NCBI RefSeq assembly: GCF_026914185.1
Contig: NC_070575.1
Span: 434,001-498,000 of the forward strand
Direction of reading: 5' to 3'
Source: Puccinia triticina
Lineage: Eukaryota; Basidiomycota; Pucciniomycetes; Pucciniales; Pucciniaceae
DNA length: 64,000 nt
The stretch's first letter is position 1. Each line of letters begins with the position of its first letter. The notes under the pieces were generated by a model, which was not told the origin of the DNA, did no database searches, and saw nothing but the letters and a program-made list of their open reading frames with translations. Below, piece by piece: positions 54,912-64,000 of this stretch. The translations under genes and the position numbers were made by a program.

Positions 54912-55281
54912 GAGCATCCACATCGGTCGCGGATTAAGGAGAGATTAGCGTAGCTAATCCTCCTTGGCAACCGCATCAGGTCCGATTTAGTCGGACTAAA
55001 ATCCTCCTTGGAGTACAATTTGGACTAAGGAGGAGTAACTTGACTCCTTGCTAATCCTGGGAGTAAGCCTTGCATGCATATTCCCATGCATGCGGGCACT
55101 TCTTCCCACTCAAATTTATGCACCATACACAGCTGACATAAGCTGCAGGTGCATACACCATACTTAAAGTTACACATTGAACTGGCACTCACCAATGTGG
55201 TTGACAGCCAAGATTAGCGATAATCCGGGAGTAAGCTAATCTGCTACTACTGGACTTACTCCTGCACCGATGCAGATGCTC
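54912..55281. mobile_element. 370 bp PIF/Harbinger-like MITE
   Basis: Ends GAGCATCCACATCGGT and, inverted, ACCGATGCAGATGCTC (14 of 16 match), flanked by TAA on both sides (54909-54911; 55282-55284), the TWA target duplication of PIF/Harbinger. The inside has several GGATTAGC/GCTAATCC inverted pairs. Related fragments are at 17303-17320 and 24140-24185. Confidence 0.75.
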
Positions 55282-55284
55282 TAA

Positions 55285-56565
55285 CAGAAAAGGAAAATCC
55301 AAGAGTTTTGCTGGTTCACTGCTCACCAAGTTGAGAAAGGGACAAGACATCCATGCAGAAGAAGCTTGAGCTTGATTTGATTGAAGATGTGAATTTGAGT
55401 TGCAGCAAGATGAGAAGTTGATTTTGATGTGAGAGATAGGTGCTGAGAAGATGAGTTGGTTTTTTGAGTGATGAGAAAGAAGGGGCTGTGGTTCAAAGAA
55501 AGGGGAAAGAGTTTTTTGTTGGAGAGATAGAGAGAATGGATCTGAGGAGACTCAATGAGCAGAGAAGTTGAGTATGACCAGTTGATTGTTGGCGAGCTGA
55601 TCAATTAGGTTAAGCTTGAGCAATACTTGAGATGTGCATGCTGTAGTTTATGATGTCAATGCTAGTTCACACATTGAAGCTAAGCCTACAGGAAGTAAGT
55701 ACAGTTTCAACACCTTTCCTGTTGTTAGTCCTGTTGGGAGTTTTGCACGGTTGTTTTGTTGGTTGTTCTGGTTGTTTTCAGAAACTTGTTGTTGTCATAG
55801 CGGCAGATGTGCATTGGACACAAGGGTCAGGCGCACACTGCTCATCTTAGACTATAAGTTCAAGCTCCGCTGAGCTTGGACAATTCCTCCATGCAATTTC
55901 CATCCTGATCCAAGGAGGATACCATCACTTTTTGATCATTTTTGATCCTGATCCTGATTCTTTCTGAGTTCTGCCGGAGTTTTCTGAGCCTATTCTCTGA
56001 TTTGTTTCCGCATTCTTGGCCTCCAACCAACGGTGGGCCTTTACTTTTCTTTGCTATAACCAGGCCCTTCCAGTAGAGTATAGATATTTTTATCATCTCC
56101 GGTACTTACTGGTTATAGTAAAGGAATTTTTTCCAATGGGATGATATAGTAGAGAGCCCTATTAAACATGTTTCAACCCTAGTTATTTCAGTAACCAGGG
56201 GTAAAAGCGGGTTTAAATGTACTTTTACCCCTGCATATTGAATTAAAAAGGGGCAAAACTAGGTGCAAATGCATGTTGTGGTTATAAGGAGCCTTTTGCA
56301 AGCTCCCATCAACAAAACAAAACAAATTACTTTAACTGATACCATACCTGTATAAAAAAATTAAAAAAATCAAATATGTGTTATAGTAAAGAAATATTCT
56401 TTACTGATGGGAGTGCTATATGTTTGAGCCAAAAACATCTACTACATCTTTACTTTACCAATAAACATAAAGTAAAGGCCCATTGTTGCTCCAACTCTGC
56501 AAAATTCCTGTTCATGATTTCAAGTTCTGAACCACGGCTTTTCCCTAGTTCATTTTGAAAGCTGC
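55285..56565. other. AT-rich intergenic sequence
   Basis: No gene found. Two copies of a GTTATAGTAAAGRAATWTT segment (about 56114 and 56380), with GATGGGA nearby, are the only repeat seen. Short open stretches are without features. Confidence 0.35.
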
Positions 56566-56569
56566 CGGT

Positions 56570-57185
56570 CATTCTTGGAACAAAATCATGCAACAATTAC
56601 CATTCCTCCTTGAGATGTCGTGGCAGAAACATAACAAAAATAAACAATTTGGGGACATTTTGAGATCCATCAGACTGTAGCTGTGGCATTTTTGTATTTT
56701 AATGGGCAAAAGCTGACCCATACTAGCCTCCCATCATTGGTGATAACATTTTTACCAATATCATGAAAAGAAAGTCATCCCTGGTTGAGATACCCTGGCA
56801 GACGCACCAAAAACCACCCAATGAGGTGACATTTTGACACTGATCAGACTATTGCAGCTTCTTTTTGGGATTTCCATGCATGAAAGCTATATCAAATTCA
56901 TTTTTGAAAATTGCTGAACATTTTGGTAAAAATATCATGAAAAAAATACCGTTCCCCTTTGAGATATAGTGGTAGAAACACAACACAAATACCCAACTTG
57001 GTGATATTTTCAGATTCATCAGACTGTAGCCCCCGCATTTTGAGATTTTCATGGGAAGCAGCTGACCATATTAGCCTCTTATCATTTTTGATCACATTGG
57101 TTCCAATATCATGAAATCAATGTCAGCTCTGGTTGAGATATTGTACATGGCAGGCACACCAAAAACTACCCACAAAGTTGTCTAA
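56570..57185. repeat. ~175 bp tandem repeat, 3.5 copies
   Basis: The anchor AATATCATGAAA recurs at about 56581, 56756, 56931 and 57102; each unit also has TTGAGAT...GGCAGAAACA, TTGGTGACATTTTGA, CATCAGACTGTAGC and GGGCAAAAGCTGACC. Copies are 65-80 percent alike. AT-rich and non-coding; an old satellite fragment. Confidence 0.75.
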
Positions 57186-57690
57186 CATCCAAAAGAGACT
57201 ACAAAACAAAATCTTTGCCTTGCTTGGAAAGATTCTGTACAAAAAGTCTGAAAGGGTTACAGATTTGGCAGTAACTTTTTATTATTTCAATAGTCAGTAT
57301 ATGTAATCAGCTTAATTTTCTCAATTTACAACAAACCAAAACTATTCAAGATATGGTTTGGCCCCTTGGCCAAATCACTGCAACTGATGTCTCAATTGCG
57401 TGTGGGTGAATCTTTGAAAGAAGATAATTGCAGTAAGAAAAGATCAATTTTTGGAGTAAATACAGTTGTTGAGTTGGAAAGAATTGTCTAGTTCAGAATA
57501 CATTTGTGGAATGGCATTTGATGCGGAAAGTTTCAATCCGCTGAGTTTCTACAATCAAGGACTTCCTGTCAATCTGGAAAGTCAGATCTGAGGCAACAGA
57601 TTTCAGATTCCGCACGGAAATCTAGGTCCCCAAAGCTCCCCAAAGTGATCCAGACTTCCAGATTTATGTAAAGTTGAAGGGATCCTCCAA
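57186..57690. repeat. Dispersed repeat related to 12170-12440
   Basis: Shares AGGGTTACAGATTTGGCAGT and the GGACTTCCTGTCAATCTGG ... CAGATTTCAGATTCCGCACG block (57549-57665) with the region after IND1, but the second arm of the foldback is mostly lost. Separated by about 250 bp of AT-rich insert. Confidence 0.55.
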
Positions 57691-57710
57691 TAAATGAATA
57701 AATTTGGCTC

Positions 57711-58606
57711 TCAAGATTTGGGAATTTCTGAACCAGCATCACACGCTTGTTGCGGGGTCACACAAACAAAAGGATTGGATTTGTCGTCCTTTCCAAACAC
57801 TTTCATGGCTGTTGCATCTTCACAGCTGAATATAGACGGCTTCCCATTGCCGCCAGTAGAACAAGAGCATTGGGCGACCATGTCCTTTGATTTGCCTGAA
57901 TTGGGCATCGCCTGGCCGGTCGAATAGAGCAATCCAACCTCTTGTGATCCCTGACAAATCTTAGCCCTTTGCATCTGCTCCCCCGCCCAAGAAAAGTGGA
58001 TGTCAGCTTCTGATTATTTTCAGGGGAAAATGTGTGGGAAGGTATACTGACCGCATCCATAGTAAGCCGTTGTCCAAAAGGAGGGCAGGTAGTCATTCTA
58101 GTGCAGTATGGTATGGTCTTGATGCCTTTCCAGTCAACATGCTGTTGAGGCCATTCTGCACAGCTCCATAGCCAGAGGTCCATTGATGCTCCAACGGGGG
58201 CGCATCCGCAGGTACCCAAACCAGGCGTCGGATTGCCTTGCTCGTCGAATACGTAAAATTGTGCCCAACTGTCTTGTTTGTTGGAAATGTATCCTATCAC
58301 ATCCTCGCCCGCGCAGACAGTCTAAAATAACCCGGGCCTAATCAGCATAATTTGAATCAGTTGGACGAGAATCTTTCTTCCCCCAATTCTCACCATGTCC
58401 ATGTTGTTCCGGGCGATGATCTCCGGATTAGGGTCCGGAGCAGGCTTCGTCGGTTCAGGCTTCGGTTTCGGTTCAGGCTTCGGTTTCGGTTCAGGCTTCG
58501 GTTTCGGTTCAGGCTTCGGTTCAGGTGTGTTTTCCTTGGAAACCGTGTAGGATGCAAGGAGCAGGAAGCACCATGCAATGATGCAAATGGAGTGCCAGGT
58601 CCTCAT
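57711..58606 (-). CDS. Secreted cysteine-rich protein with PKPE linker
   Basis: Three exons: 58606-58394, 58321-58052, 57974-57711, all phase 0, with consensus-like sites (GTGAGA; GTCAGT with a CTGAC branch site before GCAG). 248 residues. The N-terminus is a signal peptide (MRTWHSICIIAWCFLLLASY, cleavage near TVS/KEN), then about six PKPE units (TPEPKPEPKPKPEPKPKP), then a folded part with twelve cysteines: TVCAGED, GTCGCAP, WSCAEW, IPYCTRMTTC in exon 2 and AKICQG, AQCSCST, FSCED, FVCVT, QQACD in exon 3. No transmembrane segment or GPI signal. No family recognised. A small secreted Cys-rich protein in a rust is a candidate effector or apoplastic protein; this is inference. No lesions, so probably functional. 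Confidence 0.8.
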
Positions 58607-58609
58607 GAC

Positions 58610-60016
58610 GTTGTCAAACAGGAATGTGGCCCTGGGACAATTTGTGGGGGGGAAGAGGACGAGACAGAAAGCCGAAGGAAAAAAGAAGACAAAAAGTCTT
58701 GAGGTTGAAGGAAGAGGAGTGATTTTAATGTTATGAGAGGCTAGACGAAAGAGATCCCTGCGAGAGACTTCCGAGGACGCTTACAGCACAGAAAATGGAG
58801 GAAAGCCCAGCTTATAAGTTGCTGGCCGTATCGTCAACCGCCGAAAAACAAGCATCGCTGAACCATCCACCTAACGTAGGAGAAAATGACCCCCTTAGTG
58901 ACTTCGCGGAGAGGAAGTTTGAGCCGCTTCGGACGTCAGGCCCGGAGCCGGAAAACGCGGCAATGTATGGAGACTACGGAGTGTAGACTCTGCGGGCGGG
59001 CGTCAGTGGCAGGGCTACCGGCGACGAGTCAATACGACCGAGTCCACACTCCCCTGGGTGATCCCAGAGGAGGGCCGGTGGAAGATGTGCTTGAGCGAAG
59101 AGCGCTTCAAGTCCGGTTCGCCAGACAACCTTTGCCGTTGTCCAAGAGACCATGTTTCTTTCTGACGAGAAACTATGACCGAACCGTTGCACAGTGCCAG
59201 TACTATAGTAGCTCCGGTCACTGAGCGTTTTTGGACGCCGGCCGAGGGAAGATATCACTCAACCACCTTTTGGCCTTGCTCCGCTCCCTCTTGCTGAAAA
59301 TGAAGGCCATGATTCAGAAAGGAAGGTTCACGGCGGCTCACGCAACAGAAACTTACAAAATCTTAGAGCCCATCTATCAACGGCTTTTTCTCCAACATTG
59401 AGAAAATTGGTCTCGTTGCTGATCAGAAACACTCAAAGGTTGCACAGCTTGCTTCCCACAGTTTTCAAAAGATTCTTGATGCATAGGCCCAGATCAACAG
59501 GAGAGGATCATGCGGAGGTCAAAGGCCGGATAAAGCTGGTCGTTTGCAAGTATTCCACCATCGTTCCTTGAATTCGGAAAGCAACATATATGACACGGAA
59601 ACATACTTTTTGGTGTACCGGTTTGGCATCACTGGTTTTGCTTACTTGACAGCTCTTTCCGTGGAAGAAACTTTATGAATTGGTGAAAATTCTTCCATAT
59701 TTACTAATAAGAGTCTTTTCAACAATGAGCCAAAGGGATTTGTCTTACTATAGAAATCAAGGATATGTATAGTACCTTGACAAGAAAATCCAAACAGGTG
59801 TGCCACAACACTGCCGGGCGCCTCTTGTGGAATAAGCCTCTGAGCATTCACATTGGTTGGGTTAAATCGCCGGTTTAATGCAAGTTAACCCAACCAAGCC
59901 TGATTGGCCACCCGCATAGGTGCCGGGTTAGCATCCAGTTAACAAACCAAACTTCAAAGGTTTGATTTCAGGAGCATTCACATTTTTTGGGTTAAGTTGA
60001 CAATTTTTGTCAACCT
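58610..60016. other. Promoter side of the secreted-protein gene and spacer
   Basis: No supported gene. An open stretch at 58795-58986 (63 codons) has an ATG but no features. At 59838 and 59971 two GAGCATTCACATT copies, followed by GGTTGGGTTAA and TTTTGGGTTAA, look like MITE ends (compare GAGCATCCACATCGG at 54912); between them AACCCAACC/GGTTGGGTT pairs suggest a 130 bp decayed MITE. Confidence 0.4.
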
Positions 60017-62050
60017 GCACCAGGAAAAAACAATGTTCCCTTGGCAGCAAGTGACATTTGAACAGCTCTGGCCATCTATCCACAGCTGGTACATCATAGC
60101 ACAAATGCCATAACTGAGTATACATTTGTTTGCCTTGCACAGCCAACAGTGGCTAGTGTAGCTCATTCTGCCATGTGCACACACAGCTTGTGATGTGCAT
60201 CTGCTCAGGACTAATCTGCTCAAGCTGTTTGACACCCCTCTCTCTACATTGGCACTGGGACAAGGGTGTTGATACACGTGGGCCCGTCCCCCTGGTGCAC
60301 GCCCACACCCACACCCTTTGAAAAGGGTGTGTGGGGCTGCACACCCTTTAAAAAGGGCGTATGGGGCCACACGCCCTGTATTTGCGGCCGGCGTGCAAGT
60401 CAAAGGGCGTGCACACCCCTGTATGGGGGTGCAAGGGCATGCATGCCCCCCCCCCCCCCCCCTGCATGGGCGTGCAAGGGCGTGCACGCCCCTACATGGG
60501 CAGGGGCGCGCCCCGTGCCTGCTTGCCGAGGGAGATACCTCTTGGCGAGCAGCCATACACATCCCTGCTCGCCGAGAGCCCCGCGGGTAGGCGTACATAT
60601 ACCTGCTCGCCGAGAGCCCCTCGGCGGGCAGGTGTACATATACCTGCTCGCCAAGAGCCCCTGGGCGGGCAGGTGCATGTGTGCCTGCTCGTCGGTATCC
60701 CTCTCGGCGAGCAGGCATACGTACATCCGCCCGCCGAGAGCCTCTCGGCAAGCAGGCACACATGCACCTGCCAGCCGACCAAGTATACCTGCTCGCCGAG
60801 GGGCTTACCTCGCCGAGAGCCCCTTGGCGAGCAGGCACACATGCACCTGCCCGCCGAGCAAGTATACCTGCTCGCTGAGGGGCTTACCTCTCGGCGAGCA
60901 GGTATACATACACCTGCCCGCCGAGCCTGCTCCACGAGAGCCCCTCGGCGGGCAGGTGCAAGTATAACTGCTTGCCACGTACACCTGCTCGCCGAGGGGC
61001 TTTTGTGGAGCAGGCTTGGCGGGCAGGTGTATGTATACCTGCTCGTCGAGAGGGTCTTGTGGAGCAGGCTCGGCGGGCAGGTGTATGTATACCTGCTCGC
61101 CGAGAGGTAAGCCCCTCGGTGAGCAGGTATACTTGCTCTTGCCCGCCGAGGGGCTCTCGGCGAGCAGGGACATGTATGCCTGCTCGCCGAGAGGTATTTA
61201 ACTGCTCGCCACGTACACCTGCTCGCCGAGGGGCTCTTGTGGAGTAGGCTCGGCGGGCAGATGTACGTATACCTGCTCGTCGAGAGGCTCTCGTGGAGCA
61301 GGCTCGGCGGGCAGGTGTATGTATACCTGCTCGCCGAGAGGTAAGCCCCTCGGCAAGCAGGTATACTGGCTCTTGCCCGCCGAGGGGCTCTTTGCGAGCA
61401 GGTATACTGGCTCCTGCCCGCCGAGGGGCTCTCGGCGAGCAGGGATGTGTATGCCTGCTCGCCAAGAGGTATCTCCCTCGGCAAGCAGGCACGGGGCACG
61501 CCCCTGCCCATGTAGGGGCACATACAGGGGGGGGGCATGCATGCCCTTGCACCCCCATACAGGGGTGTGCACACGCCCTTGGCAAATACAGGGCATGCGG
61601 CCCCATACACCCTTTTCGAAGGGCGTGGGCGTGGGCTTGCCCCCGGGGGACGGGCATGTGTTTATCAACTCCCTTTTTGCGGATCAGGGGAAGTATTCAT
61701 ATGTGTGTACATAACAGCACAAACTTCCCTGCCTTTGCTGTATGTAATCTACATAGCAAGAGGCAGGCCTAGGCAGGCTTGTTGAACTTGCACCCAACAG
61801 TCATAGGCTCATAGCTCAGTGGCTCACTGTTAGTGCAGAACTGTGCCAGAATGAACAATGCTGGGTGGCACTGGGGATCCTTGAGCTGGGCCAGTGAGCA
61901 CTGAGCCATGAGGATATGTATGTACATAAACCACTTAAACACACTGAGCACCAAGGACACAGGTGGCACAGGATCAGAGCCACTATGGAGCTGCAACCAA
62001 AGCTGTCAAATGTCACTTGTCTCCAAGGGACTATTGTTTTTTCCTGGTGC
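60017..62050. mobile_element. 2.0 kb giant foldback element with palindromic core
   Basis: Two arms of about 550 bp are inverted copies. Outermost GCACCAGGAAAAAACAATG (60017) pairs with CATTGTTTTTTCCTGGTGC-like sequence (ends 62050). Further in, the CATACAGGGGTGTGCACACG and GGCATGCATGCCC blocks pair (60400-60460 with 61520-61580), and CTTGCCGAGGGAGATACCTC (60520) with GAGGTATCTCCCTCGGCAAG (61470). Between the arms, 60540-61480 is an array of CTCGGCGAGCAGG and its complement. No transposase; all reading frames are repeats of the motif. Probably a non-autonomous foldback transposon; no target duplication identified. Confidence 0.75.
60540..61480. repeat. Array of palindromic CTCGGCGAGCAGG units
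   Basis: Around forty copies of CCTGCTCGCCGAG / CTCGGCGAGCAGG in alternating orientation, joined by GGTATAC/GTATACC, GGTGCATGTGTG or AGAGCCCCTCGGCGGGCAGG spacers. Adjacent units form hairpins such as CCTGCTCGCCGAGAGGTAAG followed by CCCCTCGGCGAGCAGG. High GC in an AT-rich neighbourhood. The changes between units are mostly single bases (GCGAGC, GCGGGC, GCAAGC). Confidence 0.9.
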
Positions 62051-62972
62051 TGTAGGTAACTAACCGTGTCTGAGAGGGTTGTTACTAGCAAGATGATAGT
62101 GTAAGATGCCAAGGATGGGCCAATGGGTTTGTGGTAAGACCTGTAAAAGGTTTCACTCTATCAGTAATCTTGACTGAGAGGCTTGCTCAATGAAGGCGCA
62201 TCCAGATCAACACAAGGTGTTAATAGGCATCCAAGGGATAACTCAACTTGGGTTTATGGTTTTACCTACAAAAAGGTAAGGGTAATCAAGAGTTGATGTT
62301 ACTCCTGAATTGAAAGATGGGTGAGAATGAAAGCACTTGTTTAACTATAGTATGGGTTAAACTTTTCTGTAATAATATTCTGAGGGATAAACAGTTCTGT
62401 TAGAATTGAGACAACTAGGAGTGTTATTTCTCTTATCAGGACTCTTGTATCTTTATTTACAAAGTAGAAGAGACACAAAGATATTGGAAACAGTTAGTAC
62501 CTAGGAGCGATTTGAGTCCGGCTCCTGGTTTAGAGTGATGAGAAACAAGAAAAGAGTCGAGATGCTGCTTGTCAGCTATCTCTCTAGGGAGAAGTAACAG
62601 GACCAAAACCGCTGAGGAAACAACATCAGATCTTGTCAGTATCTGTTCCTCTACTTGTAGGTTTTGGCTGGGTGTCATCGCTCTCACTTTTGGGCTTAAA
62701 CCAAATGATGCCTCAGGTGCGTGTGATGTGCTGGGATAGCGAGCTGCTTGTGCTATGTTCTAAATACAAACAGGCTACAATGTCAGTTTTGTCTATCTGG
62801 GTAGGCTCTGCAGAGTTGGACTCACCACCAGTTGATGCCGGGGTTATTTTTCCTCTGATGCTGGAGCCTATTCAGCCTGGATGCACTTTGTGACCGTTCG
62901 TGCTGTAGTTGAAATCAAGCTATCAGCTGTTGGTCCATTGCTGCACAGGATCCTCCAACACTCACCTAGAAG
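62051..62972. other. Spacer, no recognised gene
   Basis: Open stretches are short (longest 86 codons, 62633-62893) and featureless. GTGAGAATGAAAGCACTTGT at 62321 resembles the start of the Ty3 LTR for about 14 bp only, which is not enough to call a solo LTR. Confidence 0.35.
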
Positions 62973-63188
62973 CACTGCCAGCATATTTGGCTGGGATGAA
63001 GACATCCCAGTTTAACTAGGATGCACTCAACCAATTTAAAGTTGCTTGATCTCATCCAAGGAAATATATACCCAAGGGGGGTACCTTTGATTTATATTTC
63101 ATCAGTTGAGATCAACCAAGTTTAAATTGGTTGAGCTCATCCCAGTTTAACTGGGATAACCTCAACCAAGCCAATTATGCTGGCAGTG
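62973..63188. mobile_element. 216 bp foldback MITE
   Basis: Ends CACTGCCAGCATATTTGGCT and, inverted, AGCCAATTATGCTGGCAGTG; inner arms repeat GATCTCAAC/ GGTTGAGCTCATCCCAGTTT-like sequence (63008-63060 with 63106-63160). Nearly the whole element is one inverted repeat around ATATATACCCAAGG. No gene; target duplication not clear. Confidence 0.75.
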
Positions 63189-64000
63189 TTAAGGTTGATT
63201 GTTGTGCGTGATCTGTTTTTGCTCTGCATCAATTGCTGATGTGGCTTTTTGGAGCGGAGAAGTCAGCTTGAAGCTTCTTCTTCTGCCTGGGGGAGCATAT
63301 GCATATGCATAGCCTGGAGGAGTGGTCACTGACCTTGCTCCCTGGTAGAGTTAGGTTTGAACCCAAACCCTCTTTGGCACTTATGCGCGCGCTCAGAGCC
63401 TGAATCTTCAAAAGTCCTGGGGGGCGTGTTGATATAGAGGGAGAAAAGAGCAGGAGGGGATTTGAGGTGTTTGGAGGCGCTTCAGGACCAGGGGGGAACT
63501 GGAAGCGCTCAAGGGAAACAGATCCTCATGAGGATCAACATTGGAAATGATCAGGGCAGTGTAATGATCAGTACTGATCCTATATCAGTGCTGTGTACAC
63601 TAGCTGATCATTTGAATCAATGATTCCATTCAGTGCTCTTTGAATCAGATTAAATCATGTATTGTTTATGTATTTATATCATAACCAATAGTTTATGTAT
63701 GTAGGGAATGAGGCCTAACAGGGGATAAATGAGTGATACCTGACTTAGGGGTATTTCATGTGTACAGTAATGTTAAGGTATGTTGTAATCTTACTGTTTG
63801 CACGTAACTTCAATCTTATAACAACAGTACATTGGAGTAACTGTATTTAAATATGGTTACCTGTAATTTAATTTATAACAAGAGTACATTCTTGTAAGCC
63901 CCCTCCTTCGGGGTCTCACAAAGCTGTCACATAGTCATCAGTAGATTACATAATCCTCCCAATACTTAGGCCCCGTTTGGCAGCAGTGATGTTATGTAAT
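63189..64000. other. Right end of window, AT-rich
   Basis: No gene. The last bases read TAGGCCCCGTTTGGCAGCAG at 63967, a form often seen at the end of hAT- or CACTA-type MITEs, but the rest lies outside the window. Confidence 0.3.

Noticed and set aside
60540..61480. Resemblance to a CRISPR array (repeat-spacer look)
   Set aside because: The units alternate in orientation, spacers are repeats themselves, and the surroundings are eukaryotic.
59978..61772. Many long Arg/Pro/Ala-rich reading frames on both strands
   Set aside because: They are shadows of the GC-rich CTCGGCGAGCAGG array: all frames consist of the same few words in changing order, on both strands.
62321..62340. Solo Ty3 LTR start (GTGAGAATGAAAGCA)
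   Set aside because: Similarity stops after about 14 bp.

Overview
The window looks like a transposon-dense stretch of a filamentous basidiomycete genome, most probably a rust fungus (Pucciniales, Puccinia-like). The genes have short introns (about 60-90 nt, some with GC donors). The mobile elements (DD34E Tc1/mariner, BED-finger hAT, Ty1/copia, Ty3/gypsy, Helitron and RecQ/DUF6589 remnants, many MITEs) and the low-complexity proteins are of kinds I associate with rusts. The assignment is from memory of protein families, not from a database search.

Few ordinary genes are present: the 5' part of an acidic, Ser-rich minus-strand gene at the left edge (1-1585); an intact five-exon IND1/NUBPL-type Fe-S assembly ATPase (10834-12015, +); and an intact three-exon gene for a secreted, cysteine-rich protein with a Pro/Lys/Glu linker (58606-57711, -), a candidate effector. 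An uncertain hypothetical gene lies at 12.7-14.0 kb and a broken gene with a signal peptide and a trehalose-phosphatase-like domain at 16.2-16.9 kb.

Layout from left to right. 1.6-7.2 kb: Helitron helicase remnants and a 2.7 kb TIR element (4121-6840) filled with short repeats. 7.2-10.3 kb: a DUF6589-like remnant tail-to-tail with a RecQ-like helicase pseudogene. 10.8-12.0 kb: IND1. 12.3 kb: a foldback MITE. 17328-24135: a 6.8 kb Tc1/mariner-type element with about 320 bp TIRs, a TA target duplication, an intact-looking DD34E transposase and a second, convergent spliced gene; inside the second gene sits a 1.15 kb foldback element holding a tRNA-like segment, palindromic repeats and telomere-like repeats. 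24207-27119: a hAT element with a perfect 8 bp target duplication. 27.2-31.8 kb: a large HeH/SAP-like, Ser-rich gene with three GC-AG introns and a 132 bp coding repeat. 32466-32969: a TA-flanked MITE. 33120-37611: a degraded copia element. 37.8-38.6 kb: about 650 bp of (AAAAG)n. 39.0-43.3 kb: two low-complexity genes with stops. 43887-53841: a nearly complete Ty3/gypsy element with an additional antisense ORF. 54.5-57.2 kb: MITEs and a 175 bp tandem repeat. 57.7-58.6 kb: the secreted-protein gene. 60017-62050: a giant foldback whose core is dozens of palindromic copies of a CTCGGCGAGCAGG motif. 62973-63188: a last foldback MITE.

Two patterns cut across the window. First, seven in-frame TGA stops in five separate degraded genes all lie in the context TTGA, as expected from C-to-T change at TCGA (Arg CGA to TGA), a RIP-like CpG mutation signature; the Ty3 open reading frames, IND1 and the secreted-protein gene show none. 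Second, three unrelated elements (4.1-6.8, 20.9-22.1 and 60.0-62.1 kb) share one architecture: inverted ends around a core of short palindromic repeats.
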